Positions 13,223 through 25,547 of a DNA stretch of 64,000 nucleotides are shown here, in pieces; positions within the stretch are counted from its first letter, which is position 1; every line of letters starts with the position of its first letter. The notes below the pieces were generated by a model. It was not told the origin of the DNA, did no database searches, and saw only the letters and a program-made list of their open reading frames with translations. The DNA is from Rallus limicola. Taxonomy: Eukaryota > Chordata > Aves > Gruiformes > Rallidae. The stretch is from the NCBI GenBank assembly GCA_022605955.1, contig JAKCOZ010000012.1, positions 25,728,015 through 25,792,014 on the forward strand, read 5' to 3'. The translations under genes and the position numbers were made by a program.

Positions 13223-14952
13223 TTTTGTGGACTGCATTGAACACTAGATCTGGCCACACTTAGCTTCACCCATCCCTATGGCAAAATAAAATTTATTTTC
13301 ATAACTCACTGAACTTCCACAAATGAGAATGAAAATGACTTCTTTTTCTCCTCAAAGTGTTTCTGGGTTACTACTCTGAATTGATTCCTGGTACAAAAGA
13401 CCACCCCTATCTTGCTTTTCTGTACATAAACAGTAGTCTGCTCTATAGCTTCAATCATGTTGAACAAAATGCATTGACTCATCCCTGTTTTGCATGGATC
13501 ACTAATCTATAAAATATAAATAAAATAAAATCTGGCCTCTTAATCTCTGTCCTCTCATGAAAATAGCACTATAGAAAGAAAAATAGCTATACTAAATACA
13601 ATTCAAGAGACAAAATTAGACTTAATGTCTATCCACACAGGAAAAAAGAAGCAGAATTTTCTGTTAGATATTCAGCAATATGCATATAATGGGGAGCAGA
13701 AGGACAGATGCCATCTTGTTCTTTCTTTCCCTTGTTCTTTCCCTTCCTGCTTTCTCCTCTTTTCCCCACAAATTCCCCAAGGGTCATCTTCAACCAGGCT
13801 GATATTATGGGACACTACGTAGAAGCAGGTGCAATTCCAGGCCTATGATGTCCAAAGCACTGGGCAAAGCTAGAAGATCCCACCAGTGATTTGTAACTGG
13901 AACCAGACTCATCACTTGTGCTGGGTTACAGCTGTTTGAGGGCTCCTCCCATGGAATAAGTACTAATGTGTGTAGTTGAGGAGCATCACAGAAAAGTCCA
14001 TCTGTACTGTGCTTAGAAACTTGCCTCCAGTCTCAGAAAAATCAGTGCATTATTATATATCAGTTTGTGTTTTTCAAGATGTCACTTTTCCATCAAGGAA
14101 AAAAACCCAACAGCAGCTGGATTTGTTTGCTCCTCAGTTATCTCAGAGACTCTGTGCAGCCCAAATAGATCTACAGAGTCACACATGGTGAGAGAAATAA
14201 GTCTGGTGTGGAGAAAGTTTGAGTTTCTGGGGAAATTCGTGCCACTCCTGCAGACCAAATAAACTTGGCTTGTTGCAGGGCTGCAATATGGCCAGCACTT
14301 CACAAGAGCATCTATCTCCATGCCATAGGTATCACAGAAACTGTATCATAACTCCCTCTAAAAAACATCAAGTGAATCTGCAAAATCTCCCAGGCTGAAA
14401 GAGTGGATGCTGGCTGGGATGTTGAAGGGATAAACTTCATCCCCAAACTTCGCTCAGTCAAGCTGCACCTGAACTTCTGTTCTCAATTACTGTTCCTGCC
14501 TGATGAGAACAATGGTGAGGATGCAGATCCAGTGTTGCATGTGGAAAATGGAATATCACTGCCTTACTAGTAAATAGCTAGATGGAGCACTTGTCAGTTT
14601 TGACTGGATAATGGGATCCATGCTGATAGTTCCTGCCATTGGGCAACTTTCAGGGGTTTGTTTTTCAGGGTTTTTTTTGCTTTGGGACATGTGGATGATA
14701 GCCTTGAAAGCCAGTGAGCAGATGGGGGCAATCCTTGCATTTATTCAACTATAGAAGGACTGTTGATGTTTGTACAGCTGGGAACTACTTTAGGAGAGCT
14801 TGATTTGCAGAGCACTGAGCAGGGTCAGCAGAGCTTCGGCTACACAACATCAACATCTTGTGAATGCTTCACCAGGGATGGGATTCTGCAGGCAACGTTC
14901 ACCATGTTGGTTCATAACTCAGCAGTTACAAACCCAGGGCTTTACAAACAGT
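13223..14952. other. Non-coding block with no supportable gene
   Basis: AT-rich sequence with an ATAAA-like repeat near 13507-13530 and a C/T-rich tract at 13712-13767. Reading frames are short, overlap on both strands and are unrecognised. No transposon or RNA gene is visible. Confidence 0.55.
13712..13767. repeat. Pyrimidine-rich tract
   Basis: The plus strand is dominated by C and T ('ctttctttcccttgttcttt' and onward) with only a few G and A interruptions. This is low-complexity sequence with no coding signal. Confidence 0.6.
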
Positions 14953-15388
14953 GAAGGGCTACAAAGAGGATTAAAGGACTGGAGCATCTCCCCTGTGAGG
15001 AAAGGCTGAGTGACCTGGTACTGTTCAGCCTGGAGAGAAGAAGCCTGAGAGGGGATCTGATCACTGGGGATCAATAGCTGAAGGGTGGGACACAGGGGGA
15101 CATGGGCAGCCTCTGCTCAGTGTCTGTGGGGACAGGACAAGGGGCAATGGCTGCAAGTTGGAGCACAGGGAGTTCCACCCCAACATGGGGAAAAACTTCT
15201 CCCAGTGAGGGTGAGGGAGCCCTGGGCCAGGCTGCCCAGGGGGTGTGGAGTCTCCTTCTCTGGAGAGATTCCAGCCCTGTCTGGACACCGCCCTGTGTGC
15301 CCTGTCCTAGGGACCCTGCTTTGGCAGGGAGTTGGACCTGATGAGCTCTGAAGGTCCCTTCCAACCCCTACAGCTCTGAGATTCTGTT
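14953..15388 (+). mobile_element. CR1 LINE 3' fragment (type B)
   Basis: Plus-strand CR1 copy of about 436 bp. It runs from 'ggactggagcatctcccctg' through 'ctgttcagcctggagagaag', 'ggacaggacaaggggcaatg' and 'gccaggctgcccaggggg' to 'ggtcccttccaaccccta' and a final 'gagattctg'. It belongs to the most numerous local type (B), with the copies at 21801, 56560, 58868 and 63477. The ORF2 tail is broken by shifts and a shortened middle part. Several medium-length reading frames on both strands fall entirely inside it and are not separate genes. Confidence 0.95.
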
Positions 15389-17742
15389 TGGATGAAGCAA
15401 AGTCCTTCTGGTAATTTATGGCAGAGAAGGATGAACTGCATCGTGAACAGATAGGGGACAAGGTAGCACTGACCTGTACTGAGGGAGTGTATTTTTTCAT
15501 ATGATTTGAAAGGAGAGTATTTATTTTGCTTAGTTTGAAAGGAAAAGTGTTTGGTACACCTCTCAGGGCCGAAGTGTGGAGGTAAGGATGGCTGATGAAG
15601 TTGTTTGTAATGCTGGAGCCTCAGCTACAGCCGGACAGAAGCCAAGAGAATCAGATTTCCCTGCTGTGACTAGGGAGAAGTGCTTACAGCAGGGACAGAG
15701 AGCTGATAGAAACTAGCTTCCAGGTATTTGAAGGATAAATTCACTTGGGCTGTGGGGCTGAACTGTGTTTAGGAGGATTTATCTCTGAAATTCACCAAAT
15801 TTCACATGTGGGTTTGCAAAGGACAACAGCCACTGCAACTGCGGGTCAGGCAGGGTCATCCCTTCCCTTGAACAGGGGATGCCAAGTGTAACAACAACCT
15901 TACAGAGGAGAAACATGAAGGTAAGATATGTAAGGATGTAGGAAATGCCACAACACCCTAAGCATTCCAGCTGCAGGAGCGGCCCTGCTTCTATTGATAT
16001 GCTTACAGGGGATGATTCAAAGTCCTCACTCCTTTACAAATCAGCAGAATATAGATGCTAACTTAACTCCAAATTGTGACATTTAAATGCACACTAGCCT
16101 CCTGGTGGAACTTGCATGGTTGATTCTAAATTAGGCAAATTATTAATTGGTATGCCTGTTTCTCTCCTGTGTCAGTACTGGTAATGGTAAAGTGTTAAAT
16201 GGTGGCTACCTAACATAGTTCATACAGATATTAATTAACAAGGGTAAGATTTTAATCAACTCATACCGTAGAAAGATTAATAGAAGCTTTTGGAAATTCA
16301 TGTCAGAAAGCTTTTTTGCTTCCAAAGGAACAGGAGAAGAAAGTCTTTGTGCCTGCAGCCTGCGTGCTTGCTAGAGGAAAGGACGTCTGTGACTTGGGTT
16401 TTGTTCCAGGACTGCACTAGATTTAATGCAACTACAAATCAGTTCCCAGGCTTTGACATCCAATATAAATTTTGTTACATTAAGACTTGGTGCTCTGCAG
16501 CAAGTTATTGTAAGAAGCTTTTAGGATTATTTGGACATACAGAAATTTCTTCTTACCTTCTGCATTCGAGTAGAACAGGCCAAGGGAGATGGGTTGCCAA
16601 AAGCTCCTGGTCTTAGTTTGGTTCGTGTGGATGTCTCCCTGGCACAGCACATTCTCCTGGTGCTTGTCACTCACACAGTTCTCTGAGCTGCAAGGCTGAG
16701 GAAGCTCACGGTGGGAAACTCAGTAAGTAACCCTGCAGCTACTCATTTGTTGGGTTGGGAGGTTTTTTTGCATGTGGGATGCTGTTCGGATGAGGAGTTG
16801 GATGTTTTCTTCCATACGGAGCTCAAGCAGGATCTGCCACTCTGCCAGGAAAGCCAGTGGTCTAATAACCCCTAAGCTGTCTCCAGGCACTCTGTTTTCT
16901 TGAGTCACACCACAGGATTTGGTTCATTGAATTTCAGTATTAGAAAAAATTAATGATTTGAGGCTGAAACATCTATTTTGCTTTTAGCAAAAAGAAAACC
17001 AAACCACTTCCAGAAACTTGGCTGTGCTGGTAGCTCCTTCATTTAGAGCTGACCTTCCTTTGGACCTCCATGATCTACTGCAAAAACACAGCTCCAGTCT
17101 GGGGACTGGAGGCAATCCTAACCTTTAGTTTTACTTATTTTACCTGCCTAAGACTTCCAAGCATTATACCTAAAAGAATAAGAGCTCAGAACATGCCCAA
17201 GTCACAGCTTGGAGAGCATGTCCGTGCTCCTCCATGGTCCAACGTTAACTTTCCCTATAAAGCCTGTTGAGATAACATCTTAAAACAGATTTTAATGAGG
17301 CAAATGAAATCTCTTTGGGTTGTATTTTACCTCAGTTTAAAATAAAATTATTCTCCACTAATTTACTGAAGTGACCCTCTGCAAACAATATTACCTGAAA
17401 TAACTGCAGTTCATTATCTTTATAATAACAACATATAAAATTCAGTGCTGCTTAAAATTCATTTGAACAGCATGGCCTTGTGTTAATAATAGGATGTGAA
17501 ACCAATGTTTTGGGACTCTGGGCAGAAAAATGACTTATTTATAAAGCACCTTTTCTCTCCTACCTGACACTGAATGGCTCTAAATCACATGCAATTAAAA
17601 CACAAAATTAAAAAAGAAAAAGGATGGATTTTAACAGCCAGAGACCTTCTCCAGGTTTGCCACCTGAACACTCCCTTGCTCAAAAAAAACTCTGCTGGTA
17701 GTTTGTAGACGGTCATTTCTCAACAGTCTAAGTACAGTTGAG

Positions 17743-17780
17743 TATGTACAACCCATAATCTATGGGTACAACCCATAATC
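17743..17780. repeat. Short tandem duplication with an internal hairpin
   Basis: The phrase 'gtacaacccataatc' occurs twice, 20 bases apart. Across the junction, ACCCATA, three bases and TATGGGT form a perfect 7-bp inverted repeat. The arrangement could come from replication slippage at a hairpin. Confidence 0.85.
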
Positions 17781-18395
17781 ACTGCAAAAGGAATGACACT
17801 GGCCTGGAGTTGTGTGTTTTTAGAAAACTCTTTGTTCAGGTCTTCTATTTGACCAAATGTGCTCTACTTTGCATGCAGACAAAGCTACTCACTGCATAAA
17901 TACAGAGAGGTGAGCATCCTGGGAGATCTGCAGCTCTGCTGAGCTGTAACTACCAGTAATAGGAGCTTTGGGAGACTGGAGGCACCCTCAGTTCCTTTGG
18001 AACTTTTGATGCCTTATCTAGACATGCCTGGTATTGATACTGCAAGAGCCAGACAGGTTAGTCATCTCAAAATGAAGGGGGGAAAAATAAAAGCCCACAC
18101 AGAACCTGAAGCAGTTTTCAGCTGTGTTTGAAAAAGGTGCAGACAATGAAGTTTTTCCTTTACCTGGAGAAGGGATTATATTTGATCCAGGGGAAGGCTG
18201 CAGCAGCTTGAAAATACAGCAGCCTACTAGGCTTATACAACAAGGTTGTTTTCTTCAGCGATTTTGAGAGCAAACTTTCCCCAATGAATGCTGATGACAA
18301 ACAAGCTCCGTACTTTGACATCTGCCAGATGAGCTGAGCTTGCTAAACTGAATCCCCTTCTGTTTCCTCCAAACTGCCTCTGCATTTGAGCAAAT

Positions 18396-18432
18396 GGGGA
18401 AGAAAAAAAAAAAAAAGAGAGAGAAAAAAAAA
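18396..18432. repeat. Purine (A/G) tract
   Basis: About 37 consecutive purines on the plus strand: GGGGAAG, a 14-A run, a GA stretch and a further A-run. It encodes a run of phenylalanines in a spurious minus-strand frame. Low complexity, with no gene. Confidence 0.8.
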
Positions 18433-18577
18433 TAGTCCTCTAACTGTTTCAAGGCTTTCATAAAGGGTATTCCAGCTGACAGGGATGCAGTTTATACATT
18501 AGAGAGGAAGAAAAAACTAGGCCCAGTGAATTAACACATTGGGTTTGGTAAGTGGCCCTATAGAATTCTTTTTATCC

Positions 18578-18595
18578 TTTTTTTTTTTTTTTTTT
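18578..18595. repeat. 18-T mononucleotide run
   Basis: Eighteen consecutive T on the plus strand. No CR1 or other element is attached. It could be the remnant A-tail of a minus-strand retrocopy, but no retrocopy body is recognisable beside it. Confidence 0.85.
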
Positions 18596-21500
18596 GCAAC
18601 TTCTCAGCTTTCAGGCTTACTTCTGTCTTGACCAAATCTGCTTCTTATTTCCCTACTAAACAGTTTGAAGGCTCCTTCTCCCTTTACCTGTTCATCACAA
18701 GCATGCAGCAGTGTGCATTACACTAGACAGGTTTCTTTCATGCTCTTATAAGAGACTCTGCCCTGTCCCTGTGCTTTCTTTTCCTAGTTTGAAATGTATT
18801 GCTATTATTTTCCCTTAGATAATCTGTTAGGACTTTTGCTCATCCTTTTTGTCAATCAGAAAGGATTGTGAAGGATTTCCTCTTCAGCTGAGGCAGTATC
18901 TGGAGCCCAGATATTAGCTGAAGCCAGCTGGGTTGCGTGCAACTGCCTGTCTGCTGTGCACATCATAGTGAATCCCCTCAACTTGATTTTCAATTATTGA
19001 AAAAATTGTTTAAATACCAAACTGTGCTGGAGAGACAAGAAGCCTGAGATTGTATAAAAAGATGTGCTATTTTTCTCCCTTTGGAAATGTTTCTATTTCT
19101 CAAGGATGCTATTTAAGATGGTATTTACTTTTCAATCACATCAGGCCACTCCAGGATACGTGGTGTCCTGCCGCTCTGAGGCTGCGAGGCAGAGGGTGCT
19201 TTTAGGGATGCTGGGGGTAGTCACAGGGAAAATCTGCCCTGCAAGGGAAGGGATGATTTCTAACAGGTTTGGACCTCAAGTCCTTTGAACCTTTGACATG
19301 CCAGCAAGAGGGGGATGTTAAATAATCTTAAGAAACATATTGCCAAGCATAAGAATACTTCCAAGTGACTGGAAGGGACCAGGCATGACCTAAAACCTGC
19401 TGCAGCGGTTTTAGAAGCAGACAGCAGTGACCGAGTCCCTCCTGCTCCTACCCAGCCACTTTCTGCTCAGTGAGGTGCCATTTCATCAGGCCAACATAAA
19501 GCCAGAGGCATTGCCAGCTTTACCTCAGGGAGTTTGTGCCACGACCTAAACATTCCGTTAATGTGGTGGGGTTCAAACTGAACCTGGATTAGCACTGGGC
19601 GTCTGATCCAAGGTAAATCAGTGCAGCCCTGTTAGGCTGTGTCAAAGGCAGTGATGGAAACTTAGAGGGCTCCATAACAAAGTTCTCTCTGAAAGGCAAA
19701 ATTAGCCCTGAAAGGCAAAGTCTTCCCAACAGTTTCTTAAGATATGATTAAAGATGGCAATGAAAAGCTTACTTTATTAATTATTCAGCTAATAGAGTTG
19801 ACTCTCAGTTAAATCATCTACGTGCATTCTCTAACTAGAAAAAATAATGTGAAAATTAATTGCCAAATTCTGCTTTCCTGCTCAGGAGCAGGTTATGCTT
19901 GATCAACAGCTGCAATATTAAAATATATTTTAAAAATCAAAGAATCCAACTGCCAGAGGATCATCTGCAGTACACATGGCTTTCCCTACATCATATATCA
20001 AGCTGCAAGAGCACTATGCATTTGGAATCCAAACTAGATATTTGAACAGGAACAGGGCTTGGACCAAGCAGATTTACCAGCATTCTCACTCAAATATCAT
20101 TCAGGTTTTTTTAATATGAAAAATACCAAGCCTTGCTTTACAGGTTGAGGTATAATATAAACCAAGACTAGAGACTAAGGGTATCTTCCAACATCTCCAT
20201 CCTAAACCCTGCTGTGCCTCTGGGAGTGCTGTGTGACTCCTGATGTGGCATGCTGGGATGTCCTGGTGAACAGCTGCAAGTTTAAAACAAGCCACTCTCC
20301 TTCCATCACTGCTTCTGCTGACTGTAGGGCTTCACATCTTCCCTTTCCTTTAGCTGCATTTGTTACAAGTGGCAACGCTCCACATTCCTGCCCTTTATTC
20401 CTTACAATCACTTGTTATTCTCCTACTCATCTTTTAGCTCTTATCATCCCCTTGCATTGCTTCCCATAAGGTTTCTATCCACTACACAAAGTTAAATGGC
20501 AATCAAAGAACATATAAAAAGCCATGGCTTTCAGTTTCAATCAGCTTTTACCTATTTTGCAGTTGCCAGTGCAAAGTTGTTCAGTACGAGCGCTTCCTTC
20601 GAGGCATGCATCCCACCATGGCCACCCACCCTTAATCTGCATGAGCTTCTCAAACAGAACCCCAAGTATGGATCATGCTTCCCTGTTCAGACCCTCTATG
20701 AGCATCTGAAGGAGCAGCCTTCTCACATCAGTGGAAAAAAAAACCTTCCACTTGCACCTAAAAATGTCAATTATTCAATATTTTCGTAGTCTTAAGCTCT
20801 GCCAGAAGTGCTGCTTACAGAAGTGACAACATTTGGCTTTTCCCCAGCTCTGCAGAAGAGTCAAACACTAAAGGCCACTTTCTGCTGATGCAGTTTTGAG
20901 AGTTTTGAGCATAATTTCAAAGCCCATGTGGCCAAAAGGGTTTGGGAAGCTTTAAAGGAAGGCTGCTAGCCCACACCTAAGTGCTGGGGTAGGGATAATA
21001 AAAACAAAACAATGCAAAGAAAATAAAAACCTTTGCAAAAAATCCAGTCCTTCTATGTGTGTACTTACACATGTTGTATTTTATTTCTAGTTTTACCAAC
21101 AGCTCAAGTTTTGTTCCTCAATACTGTATTGGCATGGACGAACCTGAGCATAGTTTATGTGAAATCAGATGGTTGTGTTATCTTAAAGTCAGGGATTTAA
21201 TATCATCTGTGGGGTTTTTTTAATATTTTATTGGATGAGACAGGGAGAGGTTACAGGCTCAGTTAACACATCTCAGGAATTTTCAATGAGGAGCCTCAAC
21301 TTTATAAGCCAATTCAGTTCCTGCCTGTGAGAGCGTTGCTGATTTGCCCTGAATCTGGGAAAAGATAACTGAGATAAACTGCAAATGAAAACCTGTGCTT
21401 CTGAAAGTGCCTTTTAGTTCTTATCACTTGGTCTTTCCCTGCTTTCTGCCAAAAGGTGCAATATTCCTCCTTTCCAGCTCCACAGGGCTCTGTTAATGAG

Positions 21501-21800
21501 AAATCACCTTTTTAAGGTATTATAAAAAATCCATCTTGTAGATCAATGAGAATATTGAGATGAACATCTGACAATCAAATTTAATGGTGCCTTTAAGAGG
21601 GATAGACCTCGGTGTCATGAAGGGGAAGAGCAATGATTGGCACTATGATTTACAGGTTGGCCAGGAACATGAGGGGAAAATTCAATTCTCGGTTCAGCTG
21701 TCACTTGCCAACAGCAAGGATCATTCACTTGTTTGGGGCTATGGAAAGGAGCATCCTCACTCCAGCTCTCGGCAACATCAGCTCTACAAGTTGCTCCTGC

Positions 21801-22211
21801 CTGGAGCATCTCCCCTGTGAGGAGAGGCTGAGGGAGCTGGGGCTGTTTGGCCTGGAGAGAAGATGACTGAGGGGGAGGGAACCTTATTAATGGTTACAAT
21901 TATCTTAAGCATGGGCTGCAGAGGGAAATGTCCAGCCCCTTCTCAGTGTCTGTGGGGACAGGACAAGGGGCAATGGCTGCAAGTTGGAGCACAGGGAGTT
22001 CCACACCAACATGGGGAAGAACTTTTCCCCAATGAGGGTGAGGGAGCCCTGGGCCAGGCTGCCCAGGGGGTGTGGAGTCTCCTTCTCTGGAGAGATTCCA
22101 GCCCCATCTGGACACCACCCTGTGTGACCTGTCCTAGGGACCCTGCTTTGGCAGGGGGTTGGACCTGATGACCTCTCAAGGTCCCTTCCAACCCCTGTGA
22201 TTCTATGATTT
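21801..22211 (+). mobile_element. CR1 LINE 3' fragment (type B)
   Basis: Plus-strand CR1 copy of about 411 bp. It starts at 'ctggagcatctcccctgtga' and continues through 'aggctgagggagctggggct', 'gggctgcagagggaaatg' and 'ggacaggacaaggggcaatg' to 'cccttccaacccctgtgatt' and 'ctatgatt'. It is highly similar to the copies at 14953 and 63477. Against the latter I count about 18 differences over the last ~245 bases. The complete 3' terminus and truncated 5' end are typical of CR1. No intact reading frame remains. Confidence 0.95.
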
Positions 22212-22694
22212 TTCTCCTGTCCTCCCTTCTGAATCATCAGAACCACACCACAGCTTCACTCCTAATGAGAACTGTTACAGTCACACAAATCATGGGATGT
22301 TAAAAAAGGCCAACCATATTACATCCCCCTTTCAAGGCCATAAGCACTCATTTCTATTCTGAGCACACTTAAGTTTGAACAAGGTTATTGAAAGAAATCT
22401 GAAAGCCACGTTAACTTTTTATCATCCCACCTCATTGGGAAAAAATTCAGGCTTTTTTTTTTTTGTAGTACCCTCCAAGCATTTGGTGTTAGGATCTTAA
22501 TTACAGATTTGTACATCTCTATTCCCAAAATATTGTGATTTCAGCACATTGTAAAAGAGGGCTTTGCAGTCCCAGAAATCTGGAGGTTAGTCAGTATGAC
22601 AAAAATTGTAGGAAAAATATAAAATTAATAACACCTAACACATACTCTAGAAGGAGAAAAACCATGAGAATATGGAATTAAGCAACCATTCATG
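22212..22694. other. Spacer between two CR1 copies
   Basis: About 480 bp of AT-rich sequence with a 12-T run at 22454-22465. Nothing else is recognisable. Confidence 0.6.
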
Positions 22695-23013
22695 TTTATA
22701 AATATGTAAAGGTTGAGAGTCAGGAGGATGGAGCCAGGCTCTTAGTGCTGGCCTGCAATAGAACAAGGGACAATGGGTGCAAGCTGAAGCAGAGGAAGAG
22801 TTCCATAGGAATGTAAGGAGGAACTTCTTCCCTGTGAGGGTGACAGAGCCCTGGGACAGGCTGCCCAGAGAGGGTGAGGAGTCTCCTTCCTCTGGAGACA
22901 TTCAAACCCACCTAGATGCATTCTTGTGTGATTTAGTCTGGGTGATCCTGCTCTGGCAGGAGGTTGGACTAGATCTTTCTAGGTCCTTCCAACTACTTGA
23001 CATTCTGTGATTT
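22695..23013 (+). mobile_element. CR1 LINE 3' fragment (type C)
   Basis: Plus-strand CR1 copy. It opens with 'tttataaatatgtaaaggtt' and 'gagagtcaggaggatggag', continues through 'gggacaggctgcccagagag' and 'ggtgatcctgctctggcagg', and ends 'gacattctgtgattt'. The translation includes [20 protein letters not shown], the end of the CR1 ORF2 protein. The minus-strand copy at 12853 is the closest relative in the window (type C). Spelling differences from type B suggest an older subfamily. Confidence 0.93.
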
Positions 23014-24896
23014 CTAGGACTGGCAGGAGTGCTGCCTTTGGACAGATGAATATATATCTACACCCATTTTAAGGCAAGAGCAGCAAGGCTGCTGGTTTGT
23101 AGGTTTGCCTAGATTTGATGCTTCTTTGAGTGTAGGATGAAAAGCGTGCCTTACACACACAGTTCATAGCACACAGGATGCCATGTATATTTTGGGTTTT
23201 CCCTCTCTTATCAAAGCCAGGGTTGTACTAGTCTCCTAATTTTTAAAAACTCAGTTAGTTAACTCTTCCTGGAGTTTGGTCACAGAAAAACTGGTCCTGT
23301 TCATTTTTTTGTAGTTAGGAGAGTTGAGAGGGGAGCTGATTTTTTTGTCTTATCAGTATTTCACTGAGATAAACTAGTAACACCTCACCAAGCTCCCATC
23401 CCCCTGGAGTCTGGCTGGTTGTGGTACCACAACTGTTCTTCGACTTCCCCGTGAGGCACACAGAACAAAGACAAGCAGAAGCACTGCAAGTCTAGATGTT
23501 GTTTATCCAGAGCTGCAAACTGCACGTCATCAGTTTGGGAAGCCACAGGAGGCCACTCCTTGGACATCTTAGGAGACAGCAGAGGCAAGAGCTTCACTGG
23601 TGCCTACAGAAATAGTCAGCCGGGAGACAGCCAACTGCTTGATTTATCTGAAGTCTACCCAGTCTAATTTTCTGCCAAAGGCAATCAAGCAGGAGCAGGA
23701 GGATTAATGGCTCTGTGCGGTGATGCACACTCATCAGCATCCCTCCACCTCCCACCATCACTCCTCCCCTTCAAGCACAAGCTCCCTGCTTCTCACTGCA
23801 TCCTAATCCCCTCAAGACCCTAACAGATCTTCACCAGAGGTGCCATCACCTCTAAAGGGGGTGAGCAAGTCCCAGGCTCATGGGGCTGCATATGGAGAGG
23901 CTGTCTGACAGCTGGGCACACTGAGGGGAGATACAGGGCAAAAGCAGCACCTCTGCAGCCAGCAATGTATGACTGCAAAGATTTGCCACTAAAAAGTCAT
24001 CATTTATCACAGCCTCCCAGAAGTGATGCTAGAGTTAGTTTCAGATACATAATCTGTCTCTAATATATCAAATTCAGGCTGCTAACCCTCCTTTGATTCT
24101 AACATTAACTCAAAAAAAATTTGCAATCAATTACACCTTCAATTTTTAAAGAAACTTGGAGCTTCTCTCCATCTAACAGAAGGTGACTGCAGTAGCTCAA
24201 AGTCCTTTTGCATTAGCTGCTAGCAGATTATTTTTTTCCCTGGCAAATAATGAATTGTTGAATACATGTTTTATTTTGGGAACTCAAAGCATCATTCAGA
24301 CACGAATTCAGAAAGGCTGGCACTGGTTCTGTCATGGAGAAAAGCAGTGCTGTCCCCTTTTTCAGGTAAGCCACAGACACGTTAAGTGCTTTGCTTAAGG
24401 CCAGAAGTGAGTCATTGGAAGCACCATCATGCACAGTACATCTTTCATGCTGCTGCCATCATCAGCTCACAAAAATAAAAGGAATAATTAATGATGGCTT
24501 CTGAATTTATATTAGAATTTAAGGAGATTGTAGTCTGAATCCATTACATTGGGTAAGACTCATCTGGCTATAATTTATGTGGTTATTGTTACCTACACAT
24601 TCTCACACCACTACTTTTTTCCCCCCTTAAGGGAAAGTCTACAAAGACTTCCTCAAATATATTCTTTCTAATGCTAAACAAGCTGTAGGTCAACCTAACA
24701 GACATCTAGGCTGAATTAGTTAAAAACAAACCAAATGCCATGAAAAAAATCCCTTAATAACCAGTGCTTCAAGGGCAGCCACTGTTTGGGAGGTGCCTCA
24801 CCAGCCAGTTTGCATCAATTAAAATCTACAATTACTTACCAACCTGAACAAGTGTCATGACTTTTCCAGGGGGCTTCATCAAGAAGAGATTGGGGG

Positions 24897-24916
24897 TTTT
24901 TTTCTTTTTTTTTTTT
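24897..24916. repeat. T-rich run
   Basis: Seven T, one C and twelve T on the plus strand. Low complexity, with no element body attached. Confidence 0.8.
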
Positions 24917-25530
24917 CTTAATTAACCTAAATGAAAAATTTTAAAAAAAATATCTACAGCTGTCATTTGTAGGAGAGAGATGTTTATGGATCATTTACTA
25001 ATACTCGATGTTCTCTTACCCTTTCAGCTATAAAAAGTAAATTGTTGGTTATGATTCATTGGTCATAGCCATGCAAATGCTGCCCTTTAAATATGGCGTG
25101 ATTAATTTAATAGTTCACTTAAGCTGCAGGAAATTACCCGGTGGAAATAAACAAATAGTTCCATTCCAGAGGAATTTCACATTGTTTTTGTAACACTCAC
25201 ACCAATGATATAAATAAGTCAGAAGTATCTCAGAAACATTTCCAGTGGTAATTGCCATATGTTGCTATTAAAAAATTATCTTAATTCTCAGTCAATTACA
25301 ATAATATGAAATATTTCAACAGAGGCAATAACTGGGATGTTTGTGCAGTGGTTTCCCAGTCTCTGTATGTTGTGATTTCCAAAGTGACTGGGGTTTTCAA
25401 CTTGTTTTAGGAAGGGTAGGGTAAAATATGGAAATGAGTCCAACGTACGTAAATCAGCTCAATTAATTTTTGTAGGTGAGCTGCTGAACGGGAGCATTTT
25501 GAATAGAACTTGGCTGCAGGGGAAAAGAGG

Positions 25531-25547
25531 AAAAAAAAAAAAAAAAA
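25531..25547. repeat. 17-A mononucleotide run
   Basis: Seventeen consecutive A on the plus strand, followed by 'gaaaaag'. A short unrelated frame across it reads as poly-lysine or poly-phenylalanine and is spurious. Confidence 0.85.

Larger units (their letters stand above)
15389..21800. other. Non-coding block with no supportable gene
   Basis: A 6.4-kb stretch without recognisable exons or transposons. It contains a short duplicated motif at 17743-17780, a purine tract at 18396-18432 and an 18-T run at 18578-18595. AT-rich segments at about 16110-16280, 17275-17560 and 19740-19880, rich in ATTAAT/TAATTA words, look like typical conserved non-coding sequence. I cannot confirm that from one genome. 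Confidence 0.55.

Noticed and set aside
15061..15500. Cluster of 75-127-codon frames on both strands
   Set aside because: All of them lie mostly within the CR1 copy at 14953-15388. They recur in other type-B copies (21863-22246, 56511-56840, 58901-59202, 63499-63861), so they are shadows of a transposon and not a gene family.
18578..18595. T18 run as the tail of a minus-strand processed pseudogene
   Set aside because: No gene-like body can be read on the appropriate side, and no target-site duplication is evident.
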